A stretch of DNA of 7,022 nt from Dehalococcoidia bacterium (GCA_030740315.1 JASLXN010000077.1:1-7022); one strand, 5' to 3'. Positions 1 through 6,273 are shown, counted from the stretch's first letter. Notes: generated by a model not told the origin, from the sequence alone. A program made the numbers and translations.

Positions 1-189
1 TTTCGCTTCGCGGATGAGGTTCGAAAGACCGGACAGCCTGCCACACTGGAACCCATGCCGGCGTTTGAACGCCGGCTGGTGCACCTAGCCCTGAGCTCTT
101 TCCCGGATATCATCACTGAGAGCACGGGGACGGGGATGTCCCGCAAGGTTGTCATTCGCCAGTTGGACGAGGAGGAACCCAAGCAGTAA
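1..189 (+). CDS. jag: Jag/KhpB-type R3H-domain RNA-binding protein, C-terminal end (partial)
   Basis: Reading frame 1 is open from the window edge to TAA at 187-189, giving the last 62 residues of a protein that starts outside the window. The segment LEPMPAFERRLVHLAL carries the R-x3-H signature of the R3H domain (R24 and H28 of the visible part). It is followed by TESTGTGMSRKVVI, matching the usual T-x-S-x-G...R-x-VVI end of Jag (KhpB/EloR) proteins. In that family the R3H domain binds single-stranded nucleic acid and works with a KH domain, often beside YidC in the cell-envelope pathway. Only the R3H part is visible, so the KH and Jag-N domains are inferred. A short acidic tail (DEEEPKQ) closes the protein. 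The next gene starts 40 bases downstream on the same strand, so co-transcription is possible. Another R3H protein cannot be excluded. Confidence 0.8.
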   Translation, partial: FRFADEVRKTGQPATLEPMPAFERRLVHLALSSFPDIITESTGTGMSRKVVIRQLDEEEPKQ

Positions 190-218
190 AAGGTAGCCCT
201 GATTCATTGTAGGCAGTG

Positions 219-229
219 AGGAGGGAGGC
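219..229 (+). promoter_or_regulatory. Strong ribosome binding site of the crotonase gene
   Basis: AGGAGG at 219-224 lies 5 bases before the ATG at 230. It supports that ATG as the real start of the enoyl-CoA hydratase/isomerase. Confidence 0.8.
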
Positions 230-1018
230 ATGGAATTCCGGGATACCATTTATATCAAGGAGGATGGGGTGGCGGTGCTCACTTTCAACCGGCCCCGTAC
301 CCTCAACGACCTGGATACCCGCATGGGGGAGGAGTGGGTGGCCGCCCTGAAGGACGCCCAACAGGATCCCGAGGTGAGGGCGCTGGTGGTTACCGGACAA
401 GGACGCGCCTTCAGCGCCGGAGGCGATCCACGCAACCTGCTGTCATCCCGGGAGACCTTTGTGCGCACCGGCCAGTGGCAAGGTGTTGCCGATTTGTGGG
501 AGATAGTGCGGGCGGCGGTGGGGCTGGAGAAGCCTTATATAGCCGCCGTTAATGGGGCAGCGGTGGGTGGGGGCTTTGACTTGATAACCCTGTGTGACCT
601 GCGCGTGGCCTCTGACTATGCACGCTTCGGCACTGGGTTTGTCCGTATGGGAGAGGTGCCTGCCATCGGCTGCTACACCCTGCCCCGGCTGGTGGGTGTG
701 CCAAGAGCGCTGGACCTGCTGTGGACGGGACGCCTGGTAAAGGCCCAGGAGGCGCTGAGTATGGGGCTGGTAAACCAGGTGTTGTCGGAGGACGAGCTTC
801 TGCCCACGGCCCGGCGGCTGGCCTTGGAGTTGGCCAGAGGGCCCGGCCTTGCCCTGCGGCACATGAAGCGGTTGGTCTACGATGGCCTGGGTATGGACTT
901 GCAGCAGGCCCTTCAGGCCCACATAGAGGCCGCCAGGGCCATATCCAACACCGAGGATGCCTATGAAGGCCCCCGGGCGTGGATAGAGAAGCGGGAGCCC
1001 CTTTTCAAGGGCCGGTAG
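230..1018 (+). CDS. Enoyl-CoA hydratase/isomerase (crotonase) family protein with atypical active site
   Basis: This 262-residue protein has the normal length of a crotonase-fold enzyme, which acts in the cytoplasm on acyl-CoA thioesters. The oxyanion-hole segments are visible: AFSAGGD at residues 60-66 and VNGAAVGGGFDL at 107-118, followed by CDLRVAS. The C-terminal helices typical of the trimer are present. In hydratases the two catalytic glutamates follow GGG-x and lie in the FGxPE segment. Here these positions read Asp117 and Phe137 (FGTGF), so ordinary enoyl-CoA hydration is unlikely. Asp at the first position is shared with dienoyl-CoA isomerases, but their second acid is also missing. 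The protein may be an isomerase, hydrolase or ring-modifying member of the superfamily; the substrate cannot be told from sequence. The ATG is fixed by a strong Shine-Dalgarno site. The gene follows the R3H gene by 40 bases. Confidence 0.92.
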   Translation: MEFRDTIYIKEDGVAVLTFNRPRTLNDLDTRMGEEWVAALKDAQQDPEVRALVVTGQGRAFSAGGDPRNLLSSRETFVRTGQWQGVADLWEIVRAAVGLEKPYIAAVNGAAVGGGFDLITLCDLRVASDYARFGTGFVRMGEVPAIGCYTLPRLVGVPRALDLLWTGRLVKAQEALSMGLVNQVLSEDELLPTARRLALELARGPGLALRHMKRLVYDGLGMDLQQALQAHIEAARAISNTEDAYEGPRAWIEKREPLFKGR

Positions 1019-1061
1019 GCTACCTGCGCTTCGGCTACCCCTGCCGCCTACGAATAGTTTT
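1015..1061 (+). terminator. Weak terminator-like hairpin after the crotonase gene
   Basis: The arms GTAGGC (1015-1020) and GCCTAC (1046-1051) can pair around a 25-base loop, followed by a short T run (GTTTT, 1057-1061). The stem is only 6 bp and overlaps the stop codon, so this is a tentative call. The rest of 1062-1210 shows no gene, RNA or clear repeat. Confidence 0.25.
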
Positions 1062-1210
1062 CCGATCGGTGGAATAGTGCCCTGCCCAAATCCACTCCAT
1101 CCATTGGGGCTGAGGGCCCAGTACGGGGTCGCCCCTAAATACCTTCCGCCAGGCCCGGCTGGCTTTGGCGCTCCACCCTTTGGTCGCCTCACGGGACGCC
1201 TTGGCTTCCC

Positions 1211-1561
1211 CTAGTGCAGGCTGCTGACCAGCAGCTCAAACTCCAGCACGGACATCTTTTTGGGGTCCCGCCCCTTTTTATTGAGGGCCTGTATTCTTTT
1301 CAGCAGGGCGTTTACCCGTTCTATGGTGTAGGCGCCGCCCGAGCCGGGGAAGGCCCGGCTCTCCCGCTCCTGGCTTGCGACTGCTCCCACGGTAACCTTG
1401 GCCCGGTTGTTCTTGTCGTTAGAGAACCGGGTGTTCATGTGGAGGATGAGACCTCCAGAGTGGCAGACATCCAGAACCACATTGATGTACCCCGCAGAGC
1501 TGAAGTCCAGCAGCCCGGGGATTGAGTGGGGCACCCTCCTGCGCCTGCCCGCCCTACCCAT
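1211..1561 (-). CDS. Caspase-like (peptidase C14) C-terminal fragment, probably truncated
   Basis: This 116-residue ORF runs opposite to its neighbours. Residues 25-38 read YINVVLDVCHSGGL. That matches the hydrophobic strand plus D-x-C-H-S-G-G that carries the nucleophilic cysteine (Cys33) in caspase and metacaspase-like C14 peptidases. Further on, VTVGAVASQERESRAF followed by GGAYT and a leucine-rich helix (VNALLKRI) resembles the family's later strand, the G-x-F/Y-T turn and the C-terminal helices. A closing acidic segment (SVLEFELLVSSLH) also fits. The first half of the domain, with the catalytic histidine (usually in S-G-H-G), is absent, and no frame upstream supplies it before feoB begins. 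The ATG at 1559-1561 has no Shine-Dalgarno site and sits against the -35 box of the feo promoter. I read it as a remnant of a deleted peptidase gene, still free of stops. It may not be expressed, and the family call rests on motifs alone. Confidence 0.45.
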   Translation of the reverse strand: MGRAGRRRRVPHSIPGLLDFSSAGYINVVLDVCHSGGLILHMNTRFSNDKNNRAKVTVGAVASQERESRAFPGSGGAYTIERVNALLKRIQALNKKGRDPKKMSVLEFELLVSSLH

Positions 1562-1597
1562 TGACAGAACCGTTTTGCAGTTTTATGCTTACTAGCA
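1561..1597 (+). promoter_or_regulatory. Feo operon promoter with overlapping inverted-repeat operator candidate
   Basis: A perfect -35 box TTGACA (1561-1566) is followed, after exactly 17 bases, by TATGCT (1584-1589), a 4/6 match to the -10 consensus. Transcription would start near 1596. The inverted repeat TGCT-n4-AGCA (1586-1597) overlaps the -10 and start region, where a repressor would block initiation. The DtxR-type regulator encoded two genes downstream is the natural candidate. The operator role is inferred; the repeat is short and does not match the classical DtxR box. Confidence 0.6.
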
Positions 1598-1668
1598 GTG
1601 AAAATGATATGCAATAGCGGTAGAGACCACATCAGGTGGAGGGTGTATCTCGCCCGCGGTGCCACACC

Positions 1669-3624
1669 ATGAAGGGGAGGGCTGGCGGTAAGACAGGCCG
1701 GAAAATCCTCTTGGTGGGGAACCCCAATGTGGGCAAGAGCGTTATCTTCCACCACCTGACGGGCAAGTATGCGCAGGTGTCGAATTACCCGGGCACAACT
1801 GTTATGGTGACTTCAGGTAACGCCAGCTTCGGCGATGGCTCTGTGGTCATTGACTCCCCTGGTGCCAACAGCCTCAGTCCCCGCTCCGAGGACGAGCGGG
1901 TCACCCGGGACCTCCTCCTAAAAGAAGACCAGGCCGTAGTTATCCAGGTGGCTGATACCAAGAACCTCTCACGTGCACTGCTCCTTACAGCCCAGTTGTC
2001 TGATGCCGGTACCCCTATGGTACTGGCCCTGAACATGACCGATGAGGCTGAACTCAAAGGGATAAACATTGATATACAGAAACTGTCCCATGTCCTGAGA
2101 GTGCCCGTGGTAGCGACCACAGCCACCCGGGGCTTGGGCATTCAAGAACTACAGAACACTTTGGAGGAAGCCCGTCCGGCGAAACTGAGGGTGAGGTTTA
2201 GTAGCGATATTGAGCACGCCCTCTTACAGATAGAAGAGCTTATTCCGGAGTTGCCGCTGGGCAGGCGGGCCGTGGCTCTGATGTTGCTCTGCGGAGATAC
2301 TGAACTGGAAAACTGGCTCCAACAGCGCGCCGGCCCCCAGGCGGTGCAGGCTATCTACAGCATTGCTGCGGATCTCCAGTCCCGCAACGCAAGGCCCATA
2401 GATTATCTCATCAACCGGGTTCGGTCCCGGGAAGTGCAGCGGGTGATGGGACATGTGGCCTACCGGGGGGTGGCCAGGAGCAACTACCTGGCCGATACTT
2501 TTGGCCGGTGGAGCACCCACCCTTTGGCCGGCATACCTATCCTGGCTTTTATACTCCTTCTCCTCTATTATGTGGTAGGTGTGGTGGGTGCCGGCATTGT
2601 GGTGGACTTGGTGGAGTCTGTTCTCTTTGGGGAGTATATCATCCCCGCAGTAGGATGGCTCTTCGCCTTGCTTCCCATCCCCCTGCTGCAGGACCTGATG
2701 GTGGGCGAGTACGGGCTGGTGAGCGTGGGTCTGACTTATGCCGTAGCTATAATCCTGCCGGTTGTGGGTTTCTTCTTCATATGTTTCAGTTTGTTGGAGG
2801 ACATTGGCTACCTGCCTCGGCTGGCGGTGATGGCCAACGTCGTGCTGCGACGCATAGGTCTGAGCGGGAAGGCGGTGCTGCCCCTGATTTTGGGCCTGGG
2901 CTGCGACACCATGGCCACTCTTACCACCCGCACCTTGGAGTCCAAAAAGGAGCGGCTCATAGCCACTCTGCTGCTGGCCCTGGCTGTGCCGTGCTCCGCT
3001 CAGATGGCGGTAATCCTAGCCCTCCTGGGCGGTATCTCAGGGACGGCGGTGGCCCTGTTCTTCGCCATCATCCTGATACAGCTTCTCTTGGTGGGCTTCC
3101 TCGCCTCCAGGATACTCCCCGGCGACAGGCCTGATTTTGTCCTGGAGATACCCCCCATCCGTGTGCCGCAACTCTCTAATGTGGTTACCAAGACTCTGGC
3201 CCGGATGGAATGGTATTTCAAAGAGGCGGTGCCCCTGTTCCTGGCAGGCACATTTATCCTCTTCGTCCTGGATAAGTTGGGTGCCCTGGTCTTCGTGGAG
3301 AGTGCCTTCACGCCTGTAGTAGAGGGCTGGCTGGGGCTGCCGGCGGCCACTGCAGCGGCGTTCATCATGGGATTCCTGCGCCGTGACTTCGGAGCCGCCG
3401 GGCTTTTCATGCTGGCGGAGCAAGGCCTGCTTGACGCCAACCAGATACTGGTAAGCCTGGTAGTAATCACACTGTTCATTCCTTGTATCGCTAACCTGTT
3501 CGTCATTATCAAGGAGAGAGGCTTGAGGGTCGGCATCGCTATAGTGGGTTTCGTATTCCCCTATGCTATAGTGGTAGGGGGCTTGCTGAACCTCCTATTC
3601 AGGGCCTTGAAGGTGGGCTTGTGA
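1669..3624 (+). CDS. feoB: Ferrous iron transport protein B (FeoB), GCD-variant
   Basis: FeoB is the inner-membrane Fe2+ permease with an N-terminal GTPase. Counting from the ATG at 1669 (651 residues), the G motifs are GNPNVGKS (17-24), NYPGTT (39-44), DSPG (62-65, usually DTPG), NMTD (122-125) and TATR (151-154). A helical regulatory region follows to about 270. The membrane part starts near 285 (PLAGIPILAF) and runs to the end. It contains both gate cysteines, Cys412 in GLGCDTMATLTTRTLE and Cys442 in VPCSAQ, and a late FIPCIANL segment. Most FeoB proteins read GCN at the first gate; here it is GCD. The length is close to the family's shorter members. An in-frame GTG at 1636 would add 11 residues. 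Neither start has a good Shine-Dalgarno site, and I prefer the ATG. The stop overlaps the GTG of the next gene, so the two are translationally coupled. A sigma70-type promoter lies at 1561-1589. Confidence 0.96.
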   Translation: MKGRAGGKTGRKILLVGNPNVGKSVIFHHLTGKYAQVSNYPGTTVMVTSGNASFGDGSVVIDSPGANSLSPRSEDERVTRDLLLKEDQAVVIQVADTKNLSRALLLTAQLSDAGTPMVLALNMTDEAELKGINIDIQKLSHVLRVPVVATTATRGLGIQELQNTLEEARPAKLRVRFSSDIEHALLQIEELIPELPLGRRAVALMLLCGDTELENWLQQRAGPQAVQAIYSIAADLQSRNARPIDYLINRVRSREVQRVMGHVAYRGVARSNYLADTFGRWSTHPLAGIPILAFILLLLYYVVGVVGAGIVVDLVESVLFGEYIIPAVGWLFALLPIPLLQDLMVGEYGLVSVGLTYAVAIILPVVGFFFICFSLLEDIGYLPRLAVMANVVLRRIGLSGKAVLPLILGLGCDTMATLTTRTLESKKERLIATLLLALAVPCSAQMAVILALLGGISGTAVALFFAIILIQLLLVGFLASRILPGDRPDFVLEIPPIRVPQLSNVVTKTLARMEWYFKEAVPLFLAGTFILFVLDKLGALVFVESAFTPVVEGWLGLPAATAAAFIMGFLRRDFGAAGLFMLAEQGLLDANQILVSLVVITLFIPCIANLFVIIKERGLRVGIAIVGFVFPYAIVVGGLLNLLFRALKVGL

Positions 3625-3836
3625 GCGTCAAATGCGCGCTGTGCGGCTGCGTCTTTGAGCCGGAGGAGCAATCTTGCGCCGTCTGCCCTACGGTGGGCGG
3701 GTGCAGGGTAATCTGCTGCCCCCGCTGCGGGTATGCGGTTCCCGGGGAGTCCAGCCTGGTTCAGCTATGGCGGCGTATTCGGAGGAAGACAAACGCCGTG
3801 AAAGGGATGGATAGTGACATCAGACAGGCAGGTTGA
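3621..3836 (+). CDS. Small cysteine-rich Feo-operon protein (metal or Fe-S binding candidate)
   Basis: This 71-residue protein starts with a GTG overlapping the feoB stop (GTGA at 3621-3624). It is preceded by AAGGTGG (3610-3616), an acceptable Shine-Dalgarno site. It has nine cysteines in the first 36 residues: C5-x2-C8-x-C10, C19-x2-C22, C28, and C32-C33-x2-C36-G-Y. The pattern resembles paired zinc-ribbon knuckles or an Fe-S cluster site. The tail is basic (RRIRRK) with no membrane segment, so it is likely cytoplasmic. It is not FeoC in the enterobacterial winged-helix sense, and it differs from the membrane-anchored FeoB-associated Cys-rich protein. Lying between feoB and a DtxR/FeoA regulator, it probably handles iron or senses redox state for FeoB; that role is inference. 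Its end overlaps the next gene by 23 bases. Confidence 0.8.
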   Translation: MSVKCALCGCVFEPEEQSCAVCPTVGGCRVICCPRCGYAVPGESSLVQLWRRIRRKTNAVKGMDSDIRQAG

Positions 3837-4551
3837 GGAGGTGCTGGAGGCCTTGTGGGTGGCGGTGGATGAGAAGCGTCAGGTGGCAAGGGAATCCCTC
3901 TTCCTTGCACACCCCCCTGAGCCGCTTCTGGACATCGCCGAGATAGACCAGGCACTTGAGTTGGCGGAAAGGGCCGGCTTGGTATCGGTTGATGGGGAAG
4001 CACTATACCTGACGGAGGCTGGGGAGGCGCTGGCCCGTAATGTGGTACGGAGGCACCGGCTGGCGGAGAGGCTGTTCAGCGATGTACTGGATGTTGGCCA
4101 AGAGGAGGCGGAGGTCTCAGCCTGCCGGATTGAGCACCTGCTGAGCCCGGATGCCACCGATAGCGTCTGTATCCTTTTGGGCCACCCCACCACCTGCCCA
4201 CATGGGAAAAGCATACCCCAGGGGCATTGCTGCCACCAACGCATAGAGGAGGCCCGCCCCCTGGTCATCCCTGCCACGCGCCTGCGCCCGGAGGAGGATG
4301 CCACCGTGGCCTATTTGAGCAGCGAGGGTCAAGACCGGCTCAGCCGCATGGCCAGCCTGGGGGTGTTTCCCGGTTTGCGGGTGCGGCTCATCCAGCGCCA
4401 CCCCACATATATGCTCCGTTTTGGGGAGACCACCCTGGCCCTAGATGAGGAAATCGTTGGAGAGATATATGTGAGGCGCAATATCCACAACATTAAACCA
4501 GCCGCCGGCCGGAAGACCCTGTTGGGGCGGCGGCGTGGGCACCGCGGATGA
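3814..4551 (+). CDS. DtxR-family metal-dependent regulator fused to a FeoA (SH3-like) domain
   Basis: This 245-residue protein has a diverged winged-helix region (about 1-75), a DtxR metal-binding and dimerization domain (76-140) and a FeoA-like domain (about 152-225, with SLGVFPGLRVRLIQR and ALDEEIVGEIYVRR). Ligands of the DtxR fold are visible at a constant offset of +2 from DtxR numbering: His81, Glu85, Cys104, Glu107 and His108. Glu100 replaces the usual His98. The motif GHPTTCPHGKSIP is typical of the family. It is followed by GHCCH, so Cys128, Cys139 and Cys140 form a cluster at the domain junction. The recognition-helix region (DIAEIDQALELAERAGLV) is acidic and unlike the usual S-x-x-TVS pattern, so DNA binding is uncertain. 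The GTG start follows AAAGGG (3802-3806 area) and overlaps the previous gene. It probably acts as the iron sensor of this operon, and its FeoA domain may modulate FeoB directly. Confidence 0.92.
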   Translation: MTSDRQVEEVLEALWVAVDEKRQVARESLFLAHPPEPLLDIAEIDQALELAERAGLVSVDGEALYLTEAGEALARNVVRRHRLAERLFSDVLDVGQEEAEVSACRIEHLLSPDATDSVCILLGHPTTCPHGKSIPQGHCCHQRIEEARPLVIPATRLRPEEDATVAYLSSEGQDRLSRMASLGVFPGLRVRLIQRHPTYMLRFGETTLALDEEIVGEIYVRRNIHNIKPAAGRKTLLGRRRGHRG

Positions 4552-4670
4552 CCGGGGGCGCAGGGTACTCAGCCCTCTGATAAGACCTTAAATAACATCT
4601 CCAAATACCCGTTGTTGGCTTCTATCCGGATGCCACCCCTTGCCTCCAAACGCGCCGGGGGGGCTTGGCA

Positions 4671-4679
4671 TGCTACAAT
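4671..4679 (+). promoter_or_regulatory. Extended -10 promoter candidate for the MFS gene
   Basis: TGCTACAAT carries the TG-n extension followed by TACAAT, a 5/6 match to TATAAT. No convincing -35 box lies 16-18 bases upstream, which is common for extended -10 promoters. Transcription would begin near 4686 and leave a leader of about 170 bases containing the three stem-loops. Confidence 0.4.
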
Positions 4680-4770
4680 ACGAGGCGTCTATGGATGGTT
4701 ACATGATGGGCCGCAGCCAGATTGTTTAGCATGCGTGCTTATTCCTACCCACCCGCCCGGTCTTATATCT

Positions 4771-4848
4771 GCGGTGGACACCTCCGCGCCCCCGCCAAAG
4801 GCGCACTGTCCCTTTGGAGTCCCGGTTGCTAACGACCTACGAAACCGG
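4771..4848 (+). promoter_or_regulatory. Three consecutive stem-loops in the MFS leader
   Basis: Stem 1 (4771-4787) is GCGGTGG/CCTCCGC, with one T-T mismatch and a 3-base loop. Stem 2 (4795-4817) is CCAAAGG/CCTTTGG, perfect over 7 bp with a 9-base loop. Stem 3 (4822-4848) is CCGGTT/AACCGG with a 15-base loop, ending 9 bases before the ATG at 4858, where it could mask the ribosome site. No T run follows any of them, so a simple terminator is unlikely. A cis-regulatory RNA or repressor operators (stem 2 is a good palindromic operator shape) are both possible. I do not recognise a known riboswitch class. Confidence 0.4.
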
Positions 4849-4857
4849 TGTTGCTGT

Positions 4858-6168
4858 ATGATGTTTAAAATACCCGGAAGCCGCCTGTTGGCTCCTAGGA
4901 GCGGTGAGGAGCATACTGTTTTCTACGGCTGGGTGATGGTTGCCGCCCTGTTCCTTATCATGTTCTTCAGCCTGGGTCCCTGGTACTCTTTCGGCGTTTT
5001 CCTGCCCTATCTTATAGGTGACCTGGAGACTAGCCGGGCCCTGGCTGCGGGTGTTATTTCCGTGGCCTGGATTCCCTATGGAGTGATGGGCATAGTCGCC
5101 GGGGTCATGTTGGACAAACGAGGTCCCCGGGCGGTTACGGCAACGGGCATCTTCATAATTGGCCTTGCCTATTTGCTGACCTCCCAGGCAAGTGCTGTCT
5201 GGCACCTATACCTGTTCCTGGGAGTCACACTGGGACTGGGAATGGGGGTGACCTGGGTGGTGCCCACGGCCACGGTGTCCAAATGGTTTGAGAGGCGGCG
5301 AGGCATGGCCCTGGGCATATTGTTGGCTTCGGTGGGGACCGGCCAGATGATTATGCCGCCTCTTGCCCAGTTCCTGATCGGACATTGGAGTTGGCAAACG
5401 GCCTATATTGTTCTTGGCTGCCTCATCTGGGTAGGAGCCTTGCCGTTGACCCTTCTATTAAGGCGCAGTCCTGAGGATGTGGGCCTGCTGCCCGATGGCG
5501 CTAAAGAAAATGCCCGTATTAGCGACCTAGGACCGGTGGAGGGAGATGCGGGTGGTGGAAGTTGGACCGCCCGACAAGCCATCAGGACCCGCCCCTTTTG
5601 GCTACTGGTCGGCATCTGGTTATTTCTGCCCGTCTCTATCCAGATGATAATAGTCCATGTGGTCGGCCATGCACGGGATGCTGGCATCCCTCCAGAGTTG
5701 GCAGCCACGCTGCTGAGCGTCATGGGACTCAGCCTGTTTGTAGGCCGCCTAGTAATTGGTGGCGTCTCAGACCGGTTGGGTAGCAGGCCCACCTATATAG
5801 GGTGCCTGCTATTACAATTGACAGCTCTGTTGGGGTTCATCTGGGTGCGGGATCTCTGGGCCTTTTATGTACTGATGGCGATGTTCGGGTTCTCAGTTGG
5901 AGGAAGCACACCGGTATATACCAAGATAGCGGCTGAGCTGTTTGGCCGTGGGTCCACCGGTGCCATTATTGGGCTAGTATCTTTTGCGTGGTCCTTGGGG
6001 AGCGCAACCGGACCGTGGCTGGCCGGACGCATGTTTGACACAACCGGCAGCTACAGCCTGGCCTTCGCTGCCGGCGCTGCCTTGGTGGCCTTGGCCCTTG
6101 TACTGGTGTTGTTACTGCACCCCCCCCCACAGAACACTGCCGTTACGGGCACACAAGCGCAGGCATAA
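4858..6168 (+). CDS. Major facilitator superfamily transporter, monocarboxylate / oxalate-formate antiporter type
   Basis: This 436-residue inner-membrane carrier has about 12 membrane segments in two six-helix halves. The N-terminal half opens with FYGWVMVAALFLIMFF (22-37) and SFGVFLPYL, the style of the monocarboxylate (MCT) and oxalate:formate antiporter groups. Motif A of the first half is GVMLDKRGPR (82-91), and its counterpart in the second half is GGVSDRLGSR (301-310). Between them lies a hydrophilic loop (about 202-245) beginning RRSPEDVGLLPDG, a segment frequent in bacterial members of this group. The likely substrate is a small carboxylate, but specificity cannot be read from sequence. 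I chose the ATG at 4858 because the fold begins there; the frame stays open to 4612, but that extension looks non-coding. The next codon is also ATG. The Shine-Dalgarno site is weak and stem 3 of the leader ends close to the start, hinting at translational control. A run of nine C (6120-6128) near the 3' end encodes HPPP. Confidence 0.92.
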   Translation: MMFKIPGSRLLAPRSGEEHTVFYGWVMVAALFLIMFFSLGPWYSFGVFLPYLIGDLETSRALAAGVISVAWIPYGVMGIVAGVMLDKRGPRAVTATGIFIIGLAYLLTSQASAVWHLYLFLGVTLGLGMGVTWVVPTATVSKWFERRRGMALGILLASVGTGQMIMPPLAQFLIGHWSWQTAYIVLGCLIWVGALPLTLLLRRSPEDVGLLPDGAKENARISDLGPVEGDAGGGSWTARQAIRTRPFWLLVGIWLFLPVSIQMIIVHVVGHARDAGIPPELAATLLSVMGLSLFVGRLVIGGVSDRLGSRPTYIGCLLLQLTALLGFIWVRDLWAFYVLMAMFGFSVGGSTPVYTKIAAELFGRGSTGAIIGLVSFAWSLGSATGPWLAGRMFDTTGSYSLAFAAGAALVALALVLVLLLHPPPQNTAVTGTQAQA

Positions 6169-6254
6169 GTCTAGCCCCTCGGTAGGGCCATCCCATATAG
6201 AGGTTCTGGCTGCGCTTCTCCTTGCTCCCTCTCGATCTTTGATATAGGGGACTT

Positions 6255-6273
6255 GGGGGGGGGGTATCCCCCC
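6255..6273. terminator. G-run/C-run hairpin between convergent genes
   Basis: Ten G (6255-6264), TAT, then six C (6268-6273) can form a 6-bp pure G-C stem with a very short loop, in either transcript. It lies between the MFS gene and the oppositely oriented activator gene, the right place for a bidirectional terminator. No T run follows on either strand, so intrinsic termination is uncertain. The rest of 6169-6316 shows no gene; GGGTGGGTGGG occurs at about 6285-6300. Confidence 0.3.

Larger units (their letters stand above)
4552..4857 (+). other. Non-coding intergenic leader upstream of the MFS gene
   Basis: This 306-base stretch separates the feo operon from the MFS gene. The MFS frame is open through it from about 4612, but the translation (rich in Pro, Cys, Trp and His, with no family feature) does not look like protein. 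The MFS fold starts cleanly at 4858. The stretch holds a promoter-like element near 4671 and three consecutive stem-loops at 4771-4848. GCATGCTA (4668-4675) and TAGCATGC (4727-4734) form a spaced inverted repeat. No strong terminator for the feo operon is visible; AGGG/CCCT after the dtxR stop gives only a 4-bp stem. Confidence 0.6.

Noticed and set aside
443..1192. Long 249-residue ORF on the - strand opposite the crotonase gene
   Set aside because: It is antisense to a well-supported crotonase, and its translation is rich in Gly, Pro and Gln with no recognisable motif; it is a by-product of GC-rich codon use.
1599..1616. Fur-box-like sequence TGAAAATGATATGCAATA near the feo promoter
   Set aside because: Only one half resembles the Fur consensus; the partner half is not there, and a DtxR-type regulator is encoded in the operon.
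3000..3536. 178-residue - strand ORF within feoB
   Set aside because: Antisense to conserved FeoB membrane segments, with no family features.
4612..4857. N-terminal extension of the MFS protein by 82 residues
   Set aside because: The extension is Cys/Pro/His-rich without a signal or domain, precedes the conserved FYGW start of the fold, and overlaps the stem-loops; the ATG at 4858 fits the family.
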